A stretch of DNA of 64,000 nt from Siphonodentalium dalli. Its lineage: Eukaryota > Mollusca > Scaphopoda > Gadilida > Siphonodentaliidae. This document shows positions 31,506-42,233 of this stretch, one piece after another (positions within the stretch are counted from its first letter, which is position 1; each line of letters begins with the position of its first letter). The stretch spans positions 188,952,716-189,016,715 of the forward strand of contig CP136066.1 of NCBI GenBank assembly GCA_032622095.1, read 5' to 3'. The notes under the pieces are model-generated. The model was not told the DNA's origin, searched no databases, and was given only the letters and a program-made list of their open reading frames with translations. Both the position numbers and the translations under genes were made by a program.

Positions 31506-31681
31506 ATATCTTGAGGGCTGATAGAGTTAATGATAATTCAAAATCACTGACAATGATGATGACAATTCTTGGTTATTGTTAAGAAAAATGAAGATGCAGA
31601 TAATGATAAAATTACCTCTTCAGATGTTAAATGAAAGCGGGATCATTATCAAGGAAAAACAGCAGTAGCCTTTAAACTTAA

Positions 31682-33398
31682 CCCTTTACCCAACAGAATG
31701 GCCCTGTGCCAATGCATTCTCTTATATATGCGAGTCGACCATAGGTCGCCTCGCATATATAAGAGAATGCATTGGCTTAACACATTAAAAATTATAAAAT
31801 TGTTAAAGAATGTAAGAAACGAGAGGCCGATCACGATCGGCAGATGTTTAACCCATCCCTTGGCGATAATAAATTGTTATGATCAGAATCATAATCGTTT
31901 AATGTGGAATTATAGAGTATACTGTTATGATCTAAAGTAGTATATGACAAATGTACATAATAACCAGTAATAACACAAATTATTGGAATGTATGAGTCAA
32001 TATAGAAGGGTTAATATAACATCTAAACTCTAGAGCCTGTCACCACTACCATAGTGTAAGCAGTTCAATTCATGTTGTTGCAAATTGCCATGTGAGATAT
32101 CAAAATAATATAATTATTTATTTAATGGAAAAGGTTAAAAGACATGGAATGGGTAAAAGGGGTTAAATCACCTATCTCTGCCCTGTTTGATCCAATGTAG
32201 TCCCATCATCCAAGGACTTAGAGAGCTCCATTGGTCTAGTTAAATAAATTCACATGGCTAAGTTGTGGTTAAAAAGATATCTAAATCAATTTATCCAATA
32301 ATTCACTTATCTGTGTCTTATACAGAGCTAACATATGAGGGCTATAAATAACTCTCAAAGCAATAAACTATATTGTCTTTTATCTTGCTCACAGAGAAGC
32401 AGGTATTCATTAATTGTAAGTTACTTGGGTTATAATCTGGATAATTCTTAGTTTAAAAAGGGCCATATCTCTGGTATAACAAATTGGATCTAACCCATAT
32501 TCAAACTCGTTCTGTATTTTGAGTTGAGAAACTCACATACCAAATTTGGTTCCTATCAGATGAAAAATGGTTGATTTATCGAAGTACATGTATGTGTGAA
32601 TTATATGTCAAAGGACCATAACTCCATTAAAAATCCGATCAAACCCATATTCGAACTCAATCTGTATGTTGGTCTGAGAAACTCATACACCAAATTTGGT
32701 TCCGATCAGATAAAAAAAATTTGAGTTATGGCAGAATTCATGAATTCTAAGTCGAAAAAGGGCCATAACTCCGTAAAAAAAACTCGGATCAAACCCATAT
32801 TCGAACTCAATCTGTATTTTGGGCCGAGAAACTCACATACCAAATTTGGTTCCGATCAGATAAAAAAAATTTGAGTTATGGCAGAATTCATGAATTCTAA
32901 GTCGAAAAAGGGCCACAACTCTGTAAAAAAAAGTCGGATCAAACCCATATTCGAACTCGATCTGTATTTTGGGCTGAAAACCCCATATACAAATTTTGGT
33001 TTTGATCAGGTAAAAAATGTTTGAGTTATCGCATTACACGTAAAGTGTCTACGGACAGACGGACGGACAGACGGACGGACGGACGGACGAACGACGAGTG
33101 GTCAATCCGGACGTTGACACTATGTGTACCATACTATGGTATGGGTACACATAAAAATGGTAAAAAGTGTTAAAAAAAAGGCCAATGCATTCTCTTATAT
33201 ATGCGAGGCGACCTATGGTCGACTCGCATATATAAGAGAATGCATTGGCACAGGGCATAACTGTAACTATCACAATGTGGTCAAGGAGCCGGTTCCAATG
33301 ATATCCATATTTGTATGGTTCTATTGAGACAGACCGAAGATATTTTAGGCCGTTGAAGCTTTATTTGGCCGGTTTTGGCCGGTTTGTTGGGTAAAGGG
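31682..33398. mobile_element. TTAA-flanked MITE, family P1, copy 3, split by a pearl-like insertion
   Basis: TTAA lies at 31678-31681 and 33399-33402. The left part runs to TGTAAGAAA at 31819 and the right part resumes at AAAAATGGTAAAAAGTG (about 33153). Joined, they match 10976-11359. The insert is 31820-33152. Confidence 0.8.
31820..33152 (+). mobile_element. Pearl-like (Helentron-related, non-autonomous) element, copy 1, inside a P1 MITE
   Basis: It starts GAGGCCGATCACGATCGGCA (31823). From about 32450 it holds four ~150-bp monomers (GGGCCATAACTC, CGGATCAAACCCATATTCGA, CAAATTTGGTTCCGATCAGA, TTGAGTTAT), then a GGAC microsatellite at 33056-33092. It ends in a hairpin GTGTACCATACTATGGTATG...GTACACAT. 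Central tandem monomers, a microsatellite and a terminal hairpin match the layout of bivalve 'pearl' elements, which have been linked to Helentrons; class membership here is inference. The insertion falls in an A-run. Confidence 0.65.
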
Positions 33399-33402
33399 TT
33401 AA

Positions 33403-35284
33403 AGGCCCACTTAATTTTCGAATCCCCAGATCACATTATATACAACATTCTCCATATTATAGCGCCCGCTCTCCCGCGGCGAAGCTGCGGAAGCGACGCG
33501 ACCAGGGTATACGTATGCGAATATGAGATATATACTAATCGACTTTTTCGGCCCAATCTAAAAATAAATTGAAATCGCCTAAAATAGGATAATTTATTCA
33601 TAACTGAAGGGTCAGCGGAGTCCAAAATTCTATTGTTGGCAACAGTCGCCATTTTGTATTGATTAATGCCATGAAAAAGTTTTGTTTACATATTTCATAA
33701 ACTTATTAAAAATATTTACCCCGAAAGAGGAATCTAGCGACCTTGCTGGCCGTTTACATATTATCTTAAATTTTCTAACGGTATTTCCGCCTAAAAAATT
33801 GATGAAATATTCTCAAAGTTCAAGGCCGACAAACGGAAACTTTAAGTTCCGATTGAAAGATCGCAGAGTCATTTTAAGATTGCTTCTTGGGGAAACCAGT
33901 AAAGGCGTCATGACATCAAGACGTACATCATGACATCACTACCTACACCGGCGCGCAAAATTCCAGACAGGACTGCGTCGATGGCCAGACAGATGAGACT
34001 CGTATTACATGGCAGGCTAAATGTCCACATTTACGTTATATGTGATTATTTACATACATTGTATATATCATTTTCTTTGTGTCCCATTATAATTAGGGTG
34101 GATACACACATGCATGTAATTTCTGTATGTAAAATACATGTATTTTACATGGCCACACCAATAATTGACAACATTAATCACCTGCGCGTGAGCGGTTCAT
34201 TGTTAACAGGCCAGACAAGTGAGCAGTGCTAAACGAAGTCAAATTGTCTTCTATCAGTACATTTAAGGCCAGTCCAAAACGTTGTCTTCTCTCACGGATG
34301 CGGAAATTAGTCAAGTCTGTGTGATATCTGGCATTTTATTAATGCACGACCACCAGAAGCCATACGTCTGGCATATACAGGCTTGATGTAGAACATTTTC
34401 AACCATGATGCTTGTTTGGGTGGGGTCTCGAAAGCTTCAAATCGCTAAGGGACTTAGTTGAATGTATCGGTCGGAATAATCTGGGCAAGAAGGTACAATA
34501 TGATATGTTTTACTTAAATAGCTCAGAGTTTAGCCACCCCGCCTGGTAGCTTTCAGGGTCATATATAGCCCCTGCATGCGTCAAGGAAATCCTGATCCAC
34601 CACTGCTATAAATAAGAGAGGACTGGTAATTATTTAAATAGAAAGTCTACCATATGGGTTATCCCACGAACAATTATTTTAAGTGGCCTGACGACTCTGT
34701 CCAAGATAACGGCTTATCTACATTCCGACTTAATTGGAACTGGAACTCAGTGCGTTCAACACGTAGGCAATGATTGGGTTGTCAGTGGACACATATTACA
34801 TCGTCTGTATGATCCATGTAAAACGCCAAATACACGATAATTACAGAGATTACATGCATGTGTGTATCCACCCTTAGGGTTTATCAAATCCTTCTATAAA
34901 GATAACAAGCGGGCACAAATTACGTTTACGTACATGATCATATTATACCATTTGAAAGAGGAAGCTCCAAAACATAGTATTATTAACTTGTCCGGTCGAA
35001 TAAACTGTGAACATGTTATTTTAATTTCGATTCGGTCTTTACTGTCAGTTTATTGTTCTCAATGGAAGGGAGATAACTCTTTCTTATTTGTGAATTATGA
35101 TGTATTCTGGGAGAAAATCTTGCGGTGAATCTGAGAATCTATCACATGATAGACACTCCTAGGGCCACAGCTGTTTCGTATTCTGGTGGAATATATAAAT
35201 TTTTGGTTCCTCTTTCAAATTGTATAAAATATGGAATAATGTTGTGTATAATGTAATCTGGGGATTCGAAAATTAAATGGGCCT
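33403..35284. mobile_element. TTAA-flanked element with ~60-bp terminal inverted repeats, split by a Harbinger-like insertion
   Basis: The left end AGGCCCACTTAATTTTCGAA continues TCCCCAGAT.ACATTATA; the right end is its imperfect inverse (TCTGGGGATTCGAAAATTAA then ATGGGCCT). TTAA lies on both sides (33399-33402 and 35285-35288). The left TTAA is also the right TTAA of the P1 MITE, so two elements share one target. No transposase ORF was recognised in about 1.1 kb of own sequence. Confidence 0.65.
34096..34873. mobile_element. PIF/Harbinger-like MITE with TTA duplication
   Basis: Perfect 25-bp terminal repeats begin GGGTGGATACACACATGCAT and extend with one mismatch to about 32 bp. They are flanked by TTA at 34093-34095 and 34874-34876. 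It has no transposase and is nested inside 33403-35284. Confidence 0.75.
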
Positions 35285-35464
35285 TTAATGCTTTCCTTTC
35301 GGTCAACTTTTCACCTCGTACTGAGAAGTCACTAAATTATCAATGCTTCCTTGCATAAAACCACAGAGAAATTCAGTATCCATATAATACAAGATTACCC
35401 CTTTTTCTCGAGCTAGTTATTCATAACATTCTGATTGCCATTATGTAGCTACACAAGCAAGCTG

Positions 35465-35765
35465 GGAATCTCATTCTGCTTAGGCCTCAACGACTATGGG
35501 AGCCCCAGGATCAGATTAAAGTTCCCCAGTTGAAGTTGGTGATTTTCACCCATTACTCACCATGATTATGCAATTTCTCTTCTGCAAATTAGGGAATATA
35601 GTAACTGAACAGAAGGGGAAAAAGTAACTAAAACAATGTTAATTTGAGACTATATAGATACTTCCCAGAATATGGGGCCTAAGCAGAATGGGGTCCACAG
35701 AGGGTGAATTTGGTGATGCTACCCCTCGGGGGCCCTCTTTCTGCAACTGTCAGATACACCGTATA
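35465..35765. mobile_element. GAGGTCCCC-type MITE, partial
   Basis: The spacer text (CTATGGGAG...AGATTAAAGTTCCCCAGTTG) and right palindrome arm are present; the left arm is mostly lost. Confidence 0.55.
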
Positions 35766-36024
35766 AGGCTTGGTGGTGGTGGAAAAACTCTGCCATAACA
35801 CCGAGTATTAATTATTATGCATGCGCAGTGACCTTATTTAATTCTGTCTTTAGTGTGGCACGTTTCAAGTCTCATTGACAACTAACAAATTGGCTGCGTT
35901 ACATTGCAGTCTTCATTTAGAAATGGAACATATTGACTACTGGATAATACTTTCCTGGCTCAGGCACAGAGAATTACAGTCTGTTAGGCTTGTCGGGCGA
36001 TATTAGAAGTTTTATCAATCTTAA

Positions 36025-36231
36025 AGGGGTACTGTACACTAAAAATGGTCCCATTTATGGGACCATCTCCTTTTATACTCAACATAATATATGCAACAAA
36101 TGAATGATTTGAGCCATGGATTAGTGCAAAATACACTCATGTGCTCTGTGAACGATGCAAATAACATGGTAATTATAATGAAAATGAATAAATGGCTGGA
36201 GTCATAAACGGATTTAGTGTACAGTACCCCT
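36025..36231. mobile_element. MITE with AGGGGTACTGTACACTAAA terminal repeats
   Basis: The arms AGGGGTACTGTACACTAAA and TTTAGTGTACAGTACCCCT are perfect inverse complements, flanked by TTAA at 36021-36024 and 36232-36235. About 207 bp, non-coding. Confidence 0.75.
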
Positions 36232-36239
36232 TTAACTGG

Positions 36240-36780
36240 TTTGCTGCTAAATATCCTACATGCACATAATGAAATGGGTATATATATTACAATAAACAGA
36301 AAATCATTGAATTTTATGCTCGGAGTAGATAATTTACTTCATTTGCACTCTTTTATCAAATTTGACTCCACATACATGTATATACATTTGTGATTACCTT
36401 TTGAGCCTGGATGTTTTTAGGAAGAAAAAATATTGTTTAAACCAATCCACCACAGTGTTAAACTCTCTACTAATGCATACATGTCTTCAAAATGAGTTTC
36501 ATAAAACAATTTGGTTGCCAGGACGAGACAGAGAATCTTTAAAGGGAGACTACCTAAATCCATCTATTTATGGGGCCATCTCCTACTCTATTCAACAGAA
36601 ATCATGCAATAAAAATGAAGGAATTTGAGTTGGGGATAAGTCAAAAATACAATAATTTGCCCTATGAACATATAAAACAACATGATGAGAGTAATGAAAA
36701 TGAAAGTGTCAATGACACTGTAGCTCAACTTGGAAAGGGAATAATTTCTTGTGTTACAGTCGATTGAGTGATTAGGAATG
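36240..36780. other. No gene seen
   Basis: A half-copy of the 36025 element type may start at about 36540 (TTTAAAGGGAGACTACC...GGGGCCATCTCCTACTCTAT). Short frames at 36362-36767 have no supporting evidence. Confidence 0.3.
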
Positions 36781-38512
36781 TGTTAAGTTGAAAGGCCTAG
36801 TTATGCAAAGAGTAAAATCCAAGATGGCCACTGGCAGCCATGTTTTTTTGCCGAATGACCCCAAAAAGACTCATTCCCATTTACATGTCATTGTTAACAT
36901 CCATCACAAATTTCATGATGATCCGACCTGTAGGCTACATGTCGTATCTTTTGTCGGATCATCATAAAATTTGTAGCCTGTGTCAAATTATTTAGTCATG
37001 CAAAGAGTAAAATCCAAGATGGCTGCTGGCGGACATGTTTTTTGGCGGAACGACCCCAAAATTACTCGTTCCCATCTACATGTCTATATTAACATCCATG
37101 ACAAATTTCATGATGATCAAACTAATATTCCGGCCTGTAGTCTGTGCTAATTTATTGAATTATGAAATCCAAGATGGCCACTGGCGGCCATGTTTTTTTG
37201 CCGAATGACCCCAAAATGACTTGTTCCCATCTACATGTCAATATTAACTTCCACGACAAATTTCATGATGATCAAACTAATATTCCGGCCTGTAGTCTGT
37301 GCTAATTTATTGAATTATGAAATCCAAGATGGCCACTGGCGGCCATGTTTTTTTGCCGAATGACCCCAAAATGACTCGTTCCCATCTATATGTCAATGTC
37401 AACAGCCATGACAAATTTCATAACGATCCGAACAAAGGTACGACCTGTAGTCTGCCAAAAGATTTAGTCATGCAAAGAGTAAAATCCAAGAAGGCTGCTG
37501 GCGGCCATGTTTTTTGGCCAAATGACCCCAAAATGACTCGTTCCCATCTAGATGTCAATGTCAACAGCCATGACAAATTTCATAATGATGCGACCAAAGG
37601 TACGACCTGTAGCCCGTGCCAAACGATTTAGTCATGCAAAGAACAAAATCCAAGATGGCTGCTGGCGGCCATGTTTTTTTGCCGAATGACCCCAAAATGA
37701 CTCGTTCCCATCTACATGTTATTGTTAACATCCATGACAAATTTCATGATGATCCGACCAAAGGTACGACCTGTAGCCCGTGCCAAAGGATTTAGTCATG
37801 CAAAGAGTAAAATCCAAGATGGTTGCTGGCGGCCATGTTTTTTGGCCGAACAACCCCAAATTTACTCGTTCCCATCTACATGTCAATATTAACTTCCATG
37901 ACATATTTCATGATGATCAGACGAACACTCTGGCCAGTAGCCCGTGCTAATGGATTGAATTTTGAAATCCAAGATAGCCACTGGCGGCCATGTTTTTTTG
38001 CTGAACGACCCAAAAATGACACGTTCCCATCTATGTCATTGTTAACATCCATGACAAATTTCATAATGATTCGATCAAAGGTAGGACCTGTAGCCCGTGC
38101 CAAACAATTTAGTCATGCAAAGAGTAAAATCCAAAATGGCTGCTGGTGGCCATGTTTTTTGGCCGAACGACCCCAAAATGACTCGTTCCCATCTACATGT
38201 CAATATTAATGTCCATGACAAATTTCATGATGATCAGACGAACGGGAGGACCTGTAGCCCGTGCTAATGGATTGAATTTTGAAATCCAAGATGGCCACTG
38301 GCGGCCATGTTTTTTTCCCGAATGACCCCAAAATGAGTCGTTCCCATCTACATGTCAATGTCGACAGCTATGACAAATTTTATAATGATCCGACCAAAGG
38401 TATGACCTGTAGCCCATGCTAAAGGAAATTGTTGACGCATCACACACGCACACACGGACGACAAAGCCATGGCAATAGCTCAAACTTTACAAAGTAAAGT
38501 TGAGCTAAAAAT
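36780..38512 (+). mobile_element. Pearl-like element with ten ~160-bp tandem monomers
   Basis: Monomers start with AAATCCAAGATGGC at 36816, 37010, 37164, 37319, 37484, 37647, 37806, 37966, 38127 and 38281, about 154-165 bp apart apart from the first. After the last unit come an ACACACGCACACACGGACG tract and a terminal hairpin CTCAACTTTAC/GTAAAGTTGAG followed by CTAAAAA. The reading frames across it (37317-38209) are repeat translations and not genes. Confidence 0.7.
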
Positions 38513-38516
38513 GGGT

Positions 38517-38690
38517 GTATCATTTGCAGTATGAGGTCCCCAGAGGGTGAATTTAGTGCTTACACCTCAGCAGAATGAGGTTCCCAGAGGGTGAATTTGG
38601 TGATGCTAGCCCGCTATGCGGGGTAGCATCACTAAATTCTCCCTCTGGGGACCTCATTCTGCAAATGACAGACACCCTATTTCAAGGCTT
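38517..38690. mobile_element. GAGGTCCCC-type MITE, shortened
   Basis: A left-arm fragment (38528-38560) is joined to an intact palindrome 38570-38670 centred on CTAGCCCGCTATGCGGGGTAG. The ~250-bp spacer is missing. Confidence 0.65.
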
Positions 38691-38819
38691 GATGATGAGA
38701 GTAATGAAAATGAGTAAATGACTTAAGTCTTTTCCGTTATAATTATCTGGTTGTTTTATGATAGTGCATGAATTTATCTCTCATTCTTATCTCCTTTTAA
38801 TTCTTTTATTGGTTATTTT

Positions 38820-39140
38820 TCTGTTAAGTATAGTAGAAGATAATCCCATAAATGACTTGTCTCCCCTTAACAATTTCTATAGTAAATACCCATTGACGAG
38901 TAGTTGTTCCCTTAGGAAATGTTCAGATAATAAGTTCAACAAACGACCATAGGTCGTTTGTTGAACTTATTTTCTGAACATTTCCCATCAATGCAGATGA
39001 AAGAATATAAATCCTTCTGCAATTGTATTATTTTTTAGTCTGTCTGTCATCTACTTAGGTTATCTGAGCACCCTTCAAATTAGTAATAGACAATTCCAAT
39101 GTATGCTTCTAGAACTAATGGGAGTATATAAAGGGATAAA
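38820..39140. mobile_element. Palindrome MITE of the GGAAATGTTCAGATAATAAG type
   Basis: The central hairpin, arms GGAAATGTTCAGATAATAAG TTCAAC / GTTGAACTTATTTTCTGAAC, surrounds ACGACCATAGGTCGT at 38915-38986. Outer text (AATAGACAATTCCAATGTAT) recurs at 49370, 51550 and 53570. Confidence 0.6.
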
Positions 39141-39635
39141 GTTGACTAAACAATATGTGTGGCTTGAAACCCTCAATCAATCCCAGATAGGAAGCTACTC
39201 AAACAGAATAAATACATTAGTTTAATTTTCACTAAAATAAAGCACCAATTATATGTAATAATTCTGTTAATAAGAACAAAACTAATTGACAAATTTAATT
39301 ATTGGTTTACAAACTCTAGCAGGGGAAACACATAACGTGACAGGGCGTCACCATAGATACCAAAATTTAGATTTTTGTCGCTGAAAAATAGCCATTTCCT
39401 TGCACCTGAGATCATTGAAAAGCAATCCAATGCTACGTAAATATAGATAAAATGCATAATCCAGGTTGAACAGTTGAAAGGCTAATATCGTTCACAATCG
39501 TGGAACATCATACACTGTTTGAAACTTTGAGATACAGTTATTCCGATGCACCAATCTCTGAGTTCCAGTTATGTATAATGGTCTACTGTTAGTGTGCTAA
39601 CACGGTGTGCACTTTTACGTCATAGCAGCGAAGAG
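39141..39635. other. No recognisable feature
   Basis: AT-rich intergenic sequence. Confidence 0.3.
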
Positions 39636-39639
39636 GTTA

Positions 39640-39825
39640 ATGGGTGAACATTACCAACCTCAATTGGGGAACTTCACTCTGATCCCAGATCTCCCATACC
39701 AGTTGAGGCCTAAGCAGAATGAGGTTCCCAGAGGGTGAATTTAATGATGCTAGCCTGCTGTCCAGGGTAGCGTCTCTAAATTCACCCACTGGGGACCTCA
39801 TTCTGCAAATGTTTGGTACCATATT
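39640..39825. mobile_element. GAGGTCCCC-type MITE, right half
   Basis: Spacer end plus intact right palindrome (39715-39812). Confidence 0.6.
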
Positions 39826-39949
39826 TTAAGGCCTGGAAACAATGGAACTAAAATTGTCAATGAAAGCAACAGTTTAATAGTATAGTATTGTCCTTTGTAT
39901 GACCTGCTCAGTTGAATTATTATCATTGAAGTGCGGCCGGTTTTACTAA

Positions 39950-40350
39950 ATATGGAGTTCATAAACCAACAAACAATTTGTCAAATATAAATAAAATGCT
40001 AGTTTTGCATCCAACTTTTTCAGAAAAATTGGGCAGGAGGGCGAATTTTATTTTTCCCCCAACACAAATGGTCATGGACTGTTCTAGATATTGAAGCAGT
40101 ATCCTATCTTATGTAATACAAGATGATTTAGATTGTCCAATTTGATTAAAATAGACTGATTAATTGGTCATTTAAATGTAATTTGACAGTTGAGGCATAA
40201 GAAAAATGTTTACATAAAAAATATCCAAATAAAAAAAAATTGAGGAGACTAAAAATAGGGTCGGGAGGGGATGTAAATCTAGCAATATTTTTTTATATTG
40301 GCTTAAATTGCAGCAAATTTTGTGGAGTTCATAAACCAACAAACAAATAG
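39950..40350. repeat. 24-bp direct repeats 370 bp apart
   Basis: GGAGTTCATAAACCAACAAA followed by CAA occurs at about 39954 and 40325. They could be the edges of an insertion or a small duplication; nothing recognised between them. Confidence 0.5.
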
Positions 40351-40622
40351 GTCCAGCCTTATAGTGTAATAAATGAGATCCTTATAGAGTACGGAATAGT
40401 ATGTACATGTAAATTCAAAGTCACAACAAACATCTGGGCTCGTATTCACCAACTGGGTTTATATATAGTCCATGTGGCTTATATCAGGCGAGGCTTAACA
40501 CGAAGCTATCCATGGTCAGGCGGTCACTGACAGAATAGACATCGCTGAGGTAAAAGGATTGTCCAATCAATGGAAATTGATGGAGATGTAGATTTATACA
40601 ACAAGTGTTGACTGCATTCACA

Positions 40623-40735
40623 TACAGTAATGCCCTAAATAATGGACTCCTTAACCACAACAGAATTATGGGTAATTTTTCAGGATTTAGTCGGAAATAT
40701 GGCTTGTTGCCATTCATCGGAAAGCTCTGTGAGAA
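40623..40735. mobile_element. TA-flanked palindrome MITE, left arm only
   Basis: TACAGTAATGCCCTAAATAA through GGAAAGCTCTGTGAGA. The second arm is missing, so it is a half-element. Confidence 0.65.
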
Positions 40736-40759
40736 GGTACCTTGTGTGTTCAGCCACTT

Positions 40760-41500
40760 CCAAATAAAATACTCAGTTTATAAATTAAACCCAATAAATC
40801 CAGTTGGTGAGTAAGAGCCCTGATGGGTAAAACCATTGCACATCAAAACAGTATAATTACTATACTCCAGTAAATCATACAGAAAAGATAACTTCAACAT
40901 ACAGAAAATCTCTGTCACAAATATTTAGACAGAAGCAGTATAAAAATATAATATTGAAAGATCCATTTTTATGGAATAATATGTTACTTACGTGAACTTC
41001 TTGTAAATTAGGAAAAGCAAATAATAATGCTAAATTCAATCACTCCATAACATTTCTATTTTCTGCAGTAAGCTATTACTTAAAATTGTGTTATTGTTAT
41101 TCTATAAATATGGGTATTGAGTTTATATTTTACGATAAGGCCATTTAAAAAAAATAAAATATCTGTGTCCTCAGGCAAATATCCTTCTGAGATGAGGTAA
41201 GGAGGCTATTTTTTTTCTCAAAATCTTGAAAACATAATCCAGAATTTTTTTTCATTGCTTAAATTCAATATTTCTAACAGAAAATATTGAAAAAATGTTT
41301 TACAAGGTTTTAAAAAGAAAATTTCAGGGATAAGGGAGGTTCCTGAGAACACAGAATATTATTTATTTAGCACTGAATAACAATGATTGTCTAGTGAGAG
41401 CGCTAGTCAATCATAACAACTTTGTTGTATATGTATGAAATCACAATCTGTAATGCGGTAAGGATTGTATAAAAGTCCATGTTGAAGGTATTTATTTCTG
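40760..41500. other. No gene seen; 3' side of GSTZ1
   Basis: AT-rich; no ORF or repeat with clear ends. Confidence 0.3.
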
Positions 41501-41527
41501 TATTCCATTAGAATTCATGTCTTTATT
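41490..41527 (-). terminator. Candidate polyadenylation signals for GSTZ1
   Basis: On the minus strand AATAAA occurs within GCAATAAAGAC (about 41519-41528) and GAAATAAATAC (about 41490-41500). Use of the first would give a 3' UTR of roughly 575 bp containing a MITE. Confidence 0.35.
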
Positions 41528-41723
41528 GCACAACTATTTAATTTTAAACTTCCACATTGTGACACTAAGACAATGACTGCAGCAAATTATTTCAATTTTG
41601 CACAAAACATAGGCAGGTTCTGAGATTTGCCTCGGCCAAAAAATAACCGACAAAACTTCTTTTTGCCTCGGCTCAGTCGATAGCCAACACTAATTAACAT
41701 GGCTGGTGTTACAAGGAGCTTAA

Positions 41724-41792
41724 CCCTTTGAGTGCCAGGGCCCTAAACCTACACAATAAGTATGTTAAAGAATATAATAAAATATATTAAAA

Positions 41793-41823
<31 letters not shown>

Positions 41824-41946
41824 TTGTTAGGCCTATGCATTCTCTTATATATGTGAGGCGACCTATGGTCGACTCGCATATATAAGAGAATGCATTGGCA
41901 CAGGGTATATGGGTTGATACAAAAATCGGACCTGGCACTCAAAGGG
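41724..41946. mobile_element. TTAA-flanked MITE with GAGTGCCAGG ends, in the GSTZ1 3' UTR region
   Basis: TTAA lies at 41720-41723 and 41947-41950. The ends are CCCTTTGAGTGCCAGGGCCC and ACCTGGCACTCAAAGGG. It contains an A-run of about 27 and one CATTCTCTTATATATG hairpin core. Related ends occur at 59730 and 63979. Confidence 0.75.
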
Positions 41947-42100
41947 TTAATGAGAGATTAGTTCAGATAACATTGGACAAATTTTCAGCCATATACATGC
42001 AATGTTATAGTCTGTCAATGCTTGAAGTGTGAATTCTCCAGTCTAAACTCCTCCATTATCCTTTCTTCACGTTAAAATCCTGAATTAACAGAGCAAATGA

Positions 42101-42233
42101 CTATGACTTCTTGGCAGCACAGTCAGGACAGTCGGGCTGAGCACATGGATCAGCAGCCTTGAATGCATCAAGCTTACGTAGCTCTTCGTCGACTCTTGTT
42201 ATTATGGGAAATTGAGTCAAATCAACATTAAAC
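42101..42233 (-). CDS. GSTZ1: GSTZ1 exon 8 (last)
   Basis: Acceptor TTATTTGCAG. It encodes [20 protein letters not shown] through [16 protein letters not shown] and TAG. The Cys-x2-Cys in the tail replaces the usual Thr-Glu-Leu-type ending. Confidence 0.93.

Noticed and set aside
31277-31514. ORFs with the recurring text [13 protein letters not shown] on both strands across the window
   Set aside because: Translation of the GAGGTCCCC palindromic MITE; occurs wherever that MITE occurs, in both orientations.
37317-38209. ORFs of 104-128 residues containing repeated GGHVF.PNDPKMTRSHL
   Set aside because: Each repeat equals one ~160-bp monomer of a pearl-like element; chance openness.
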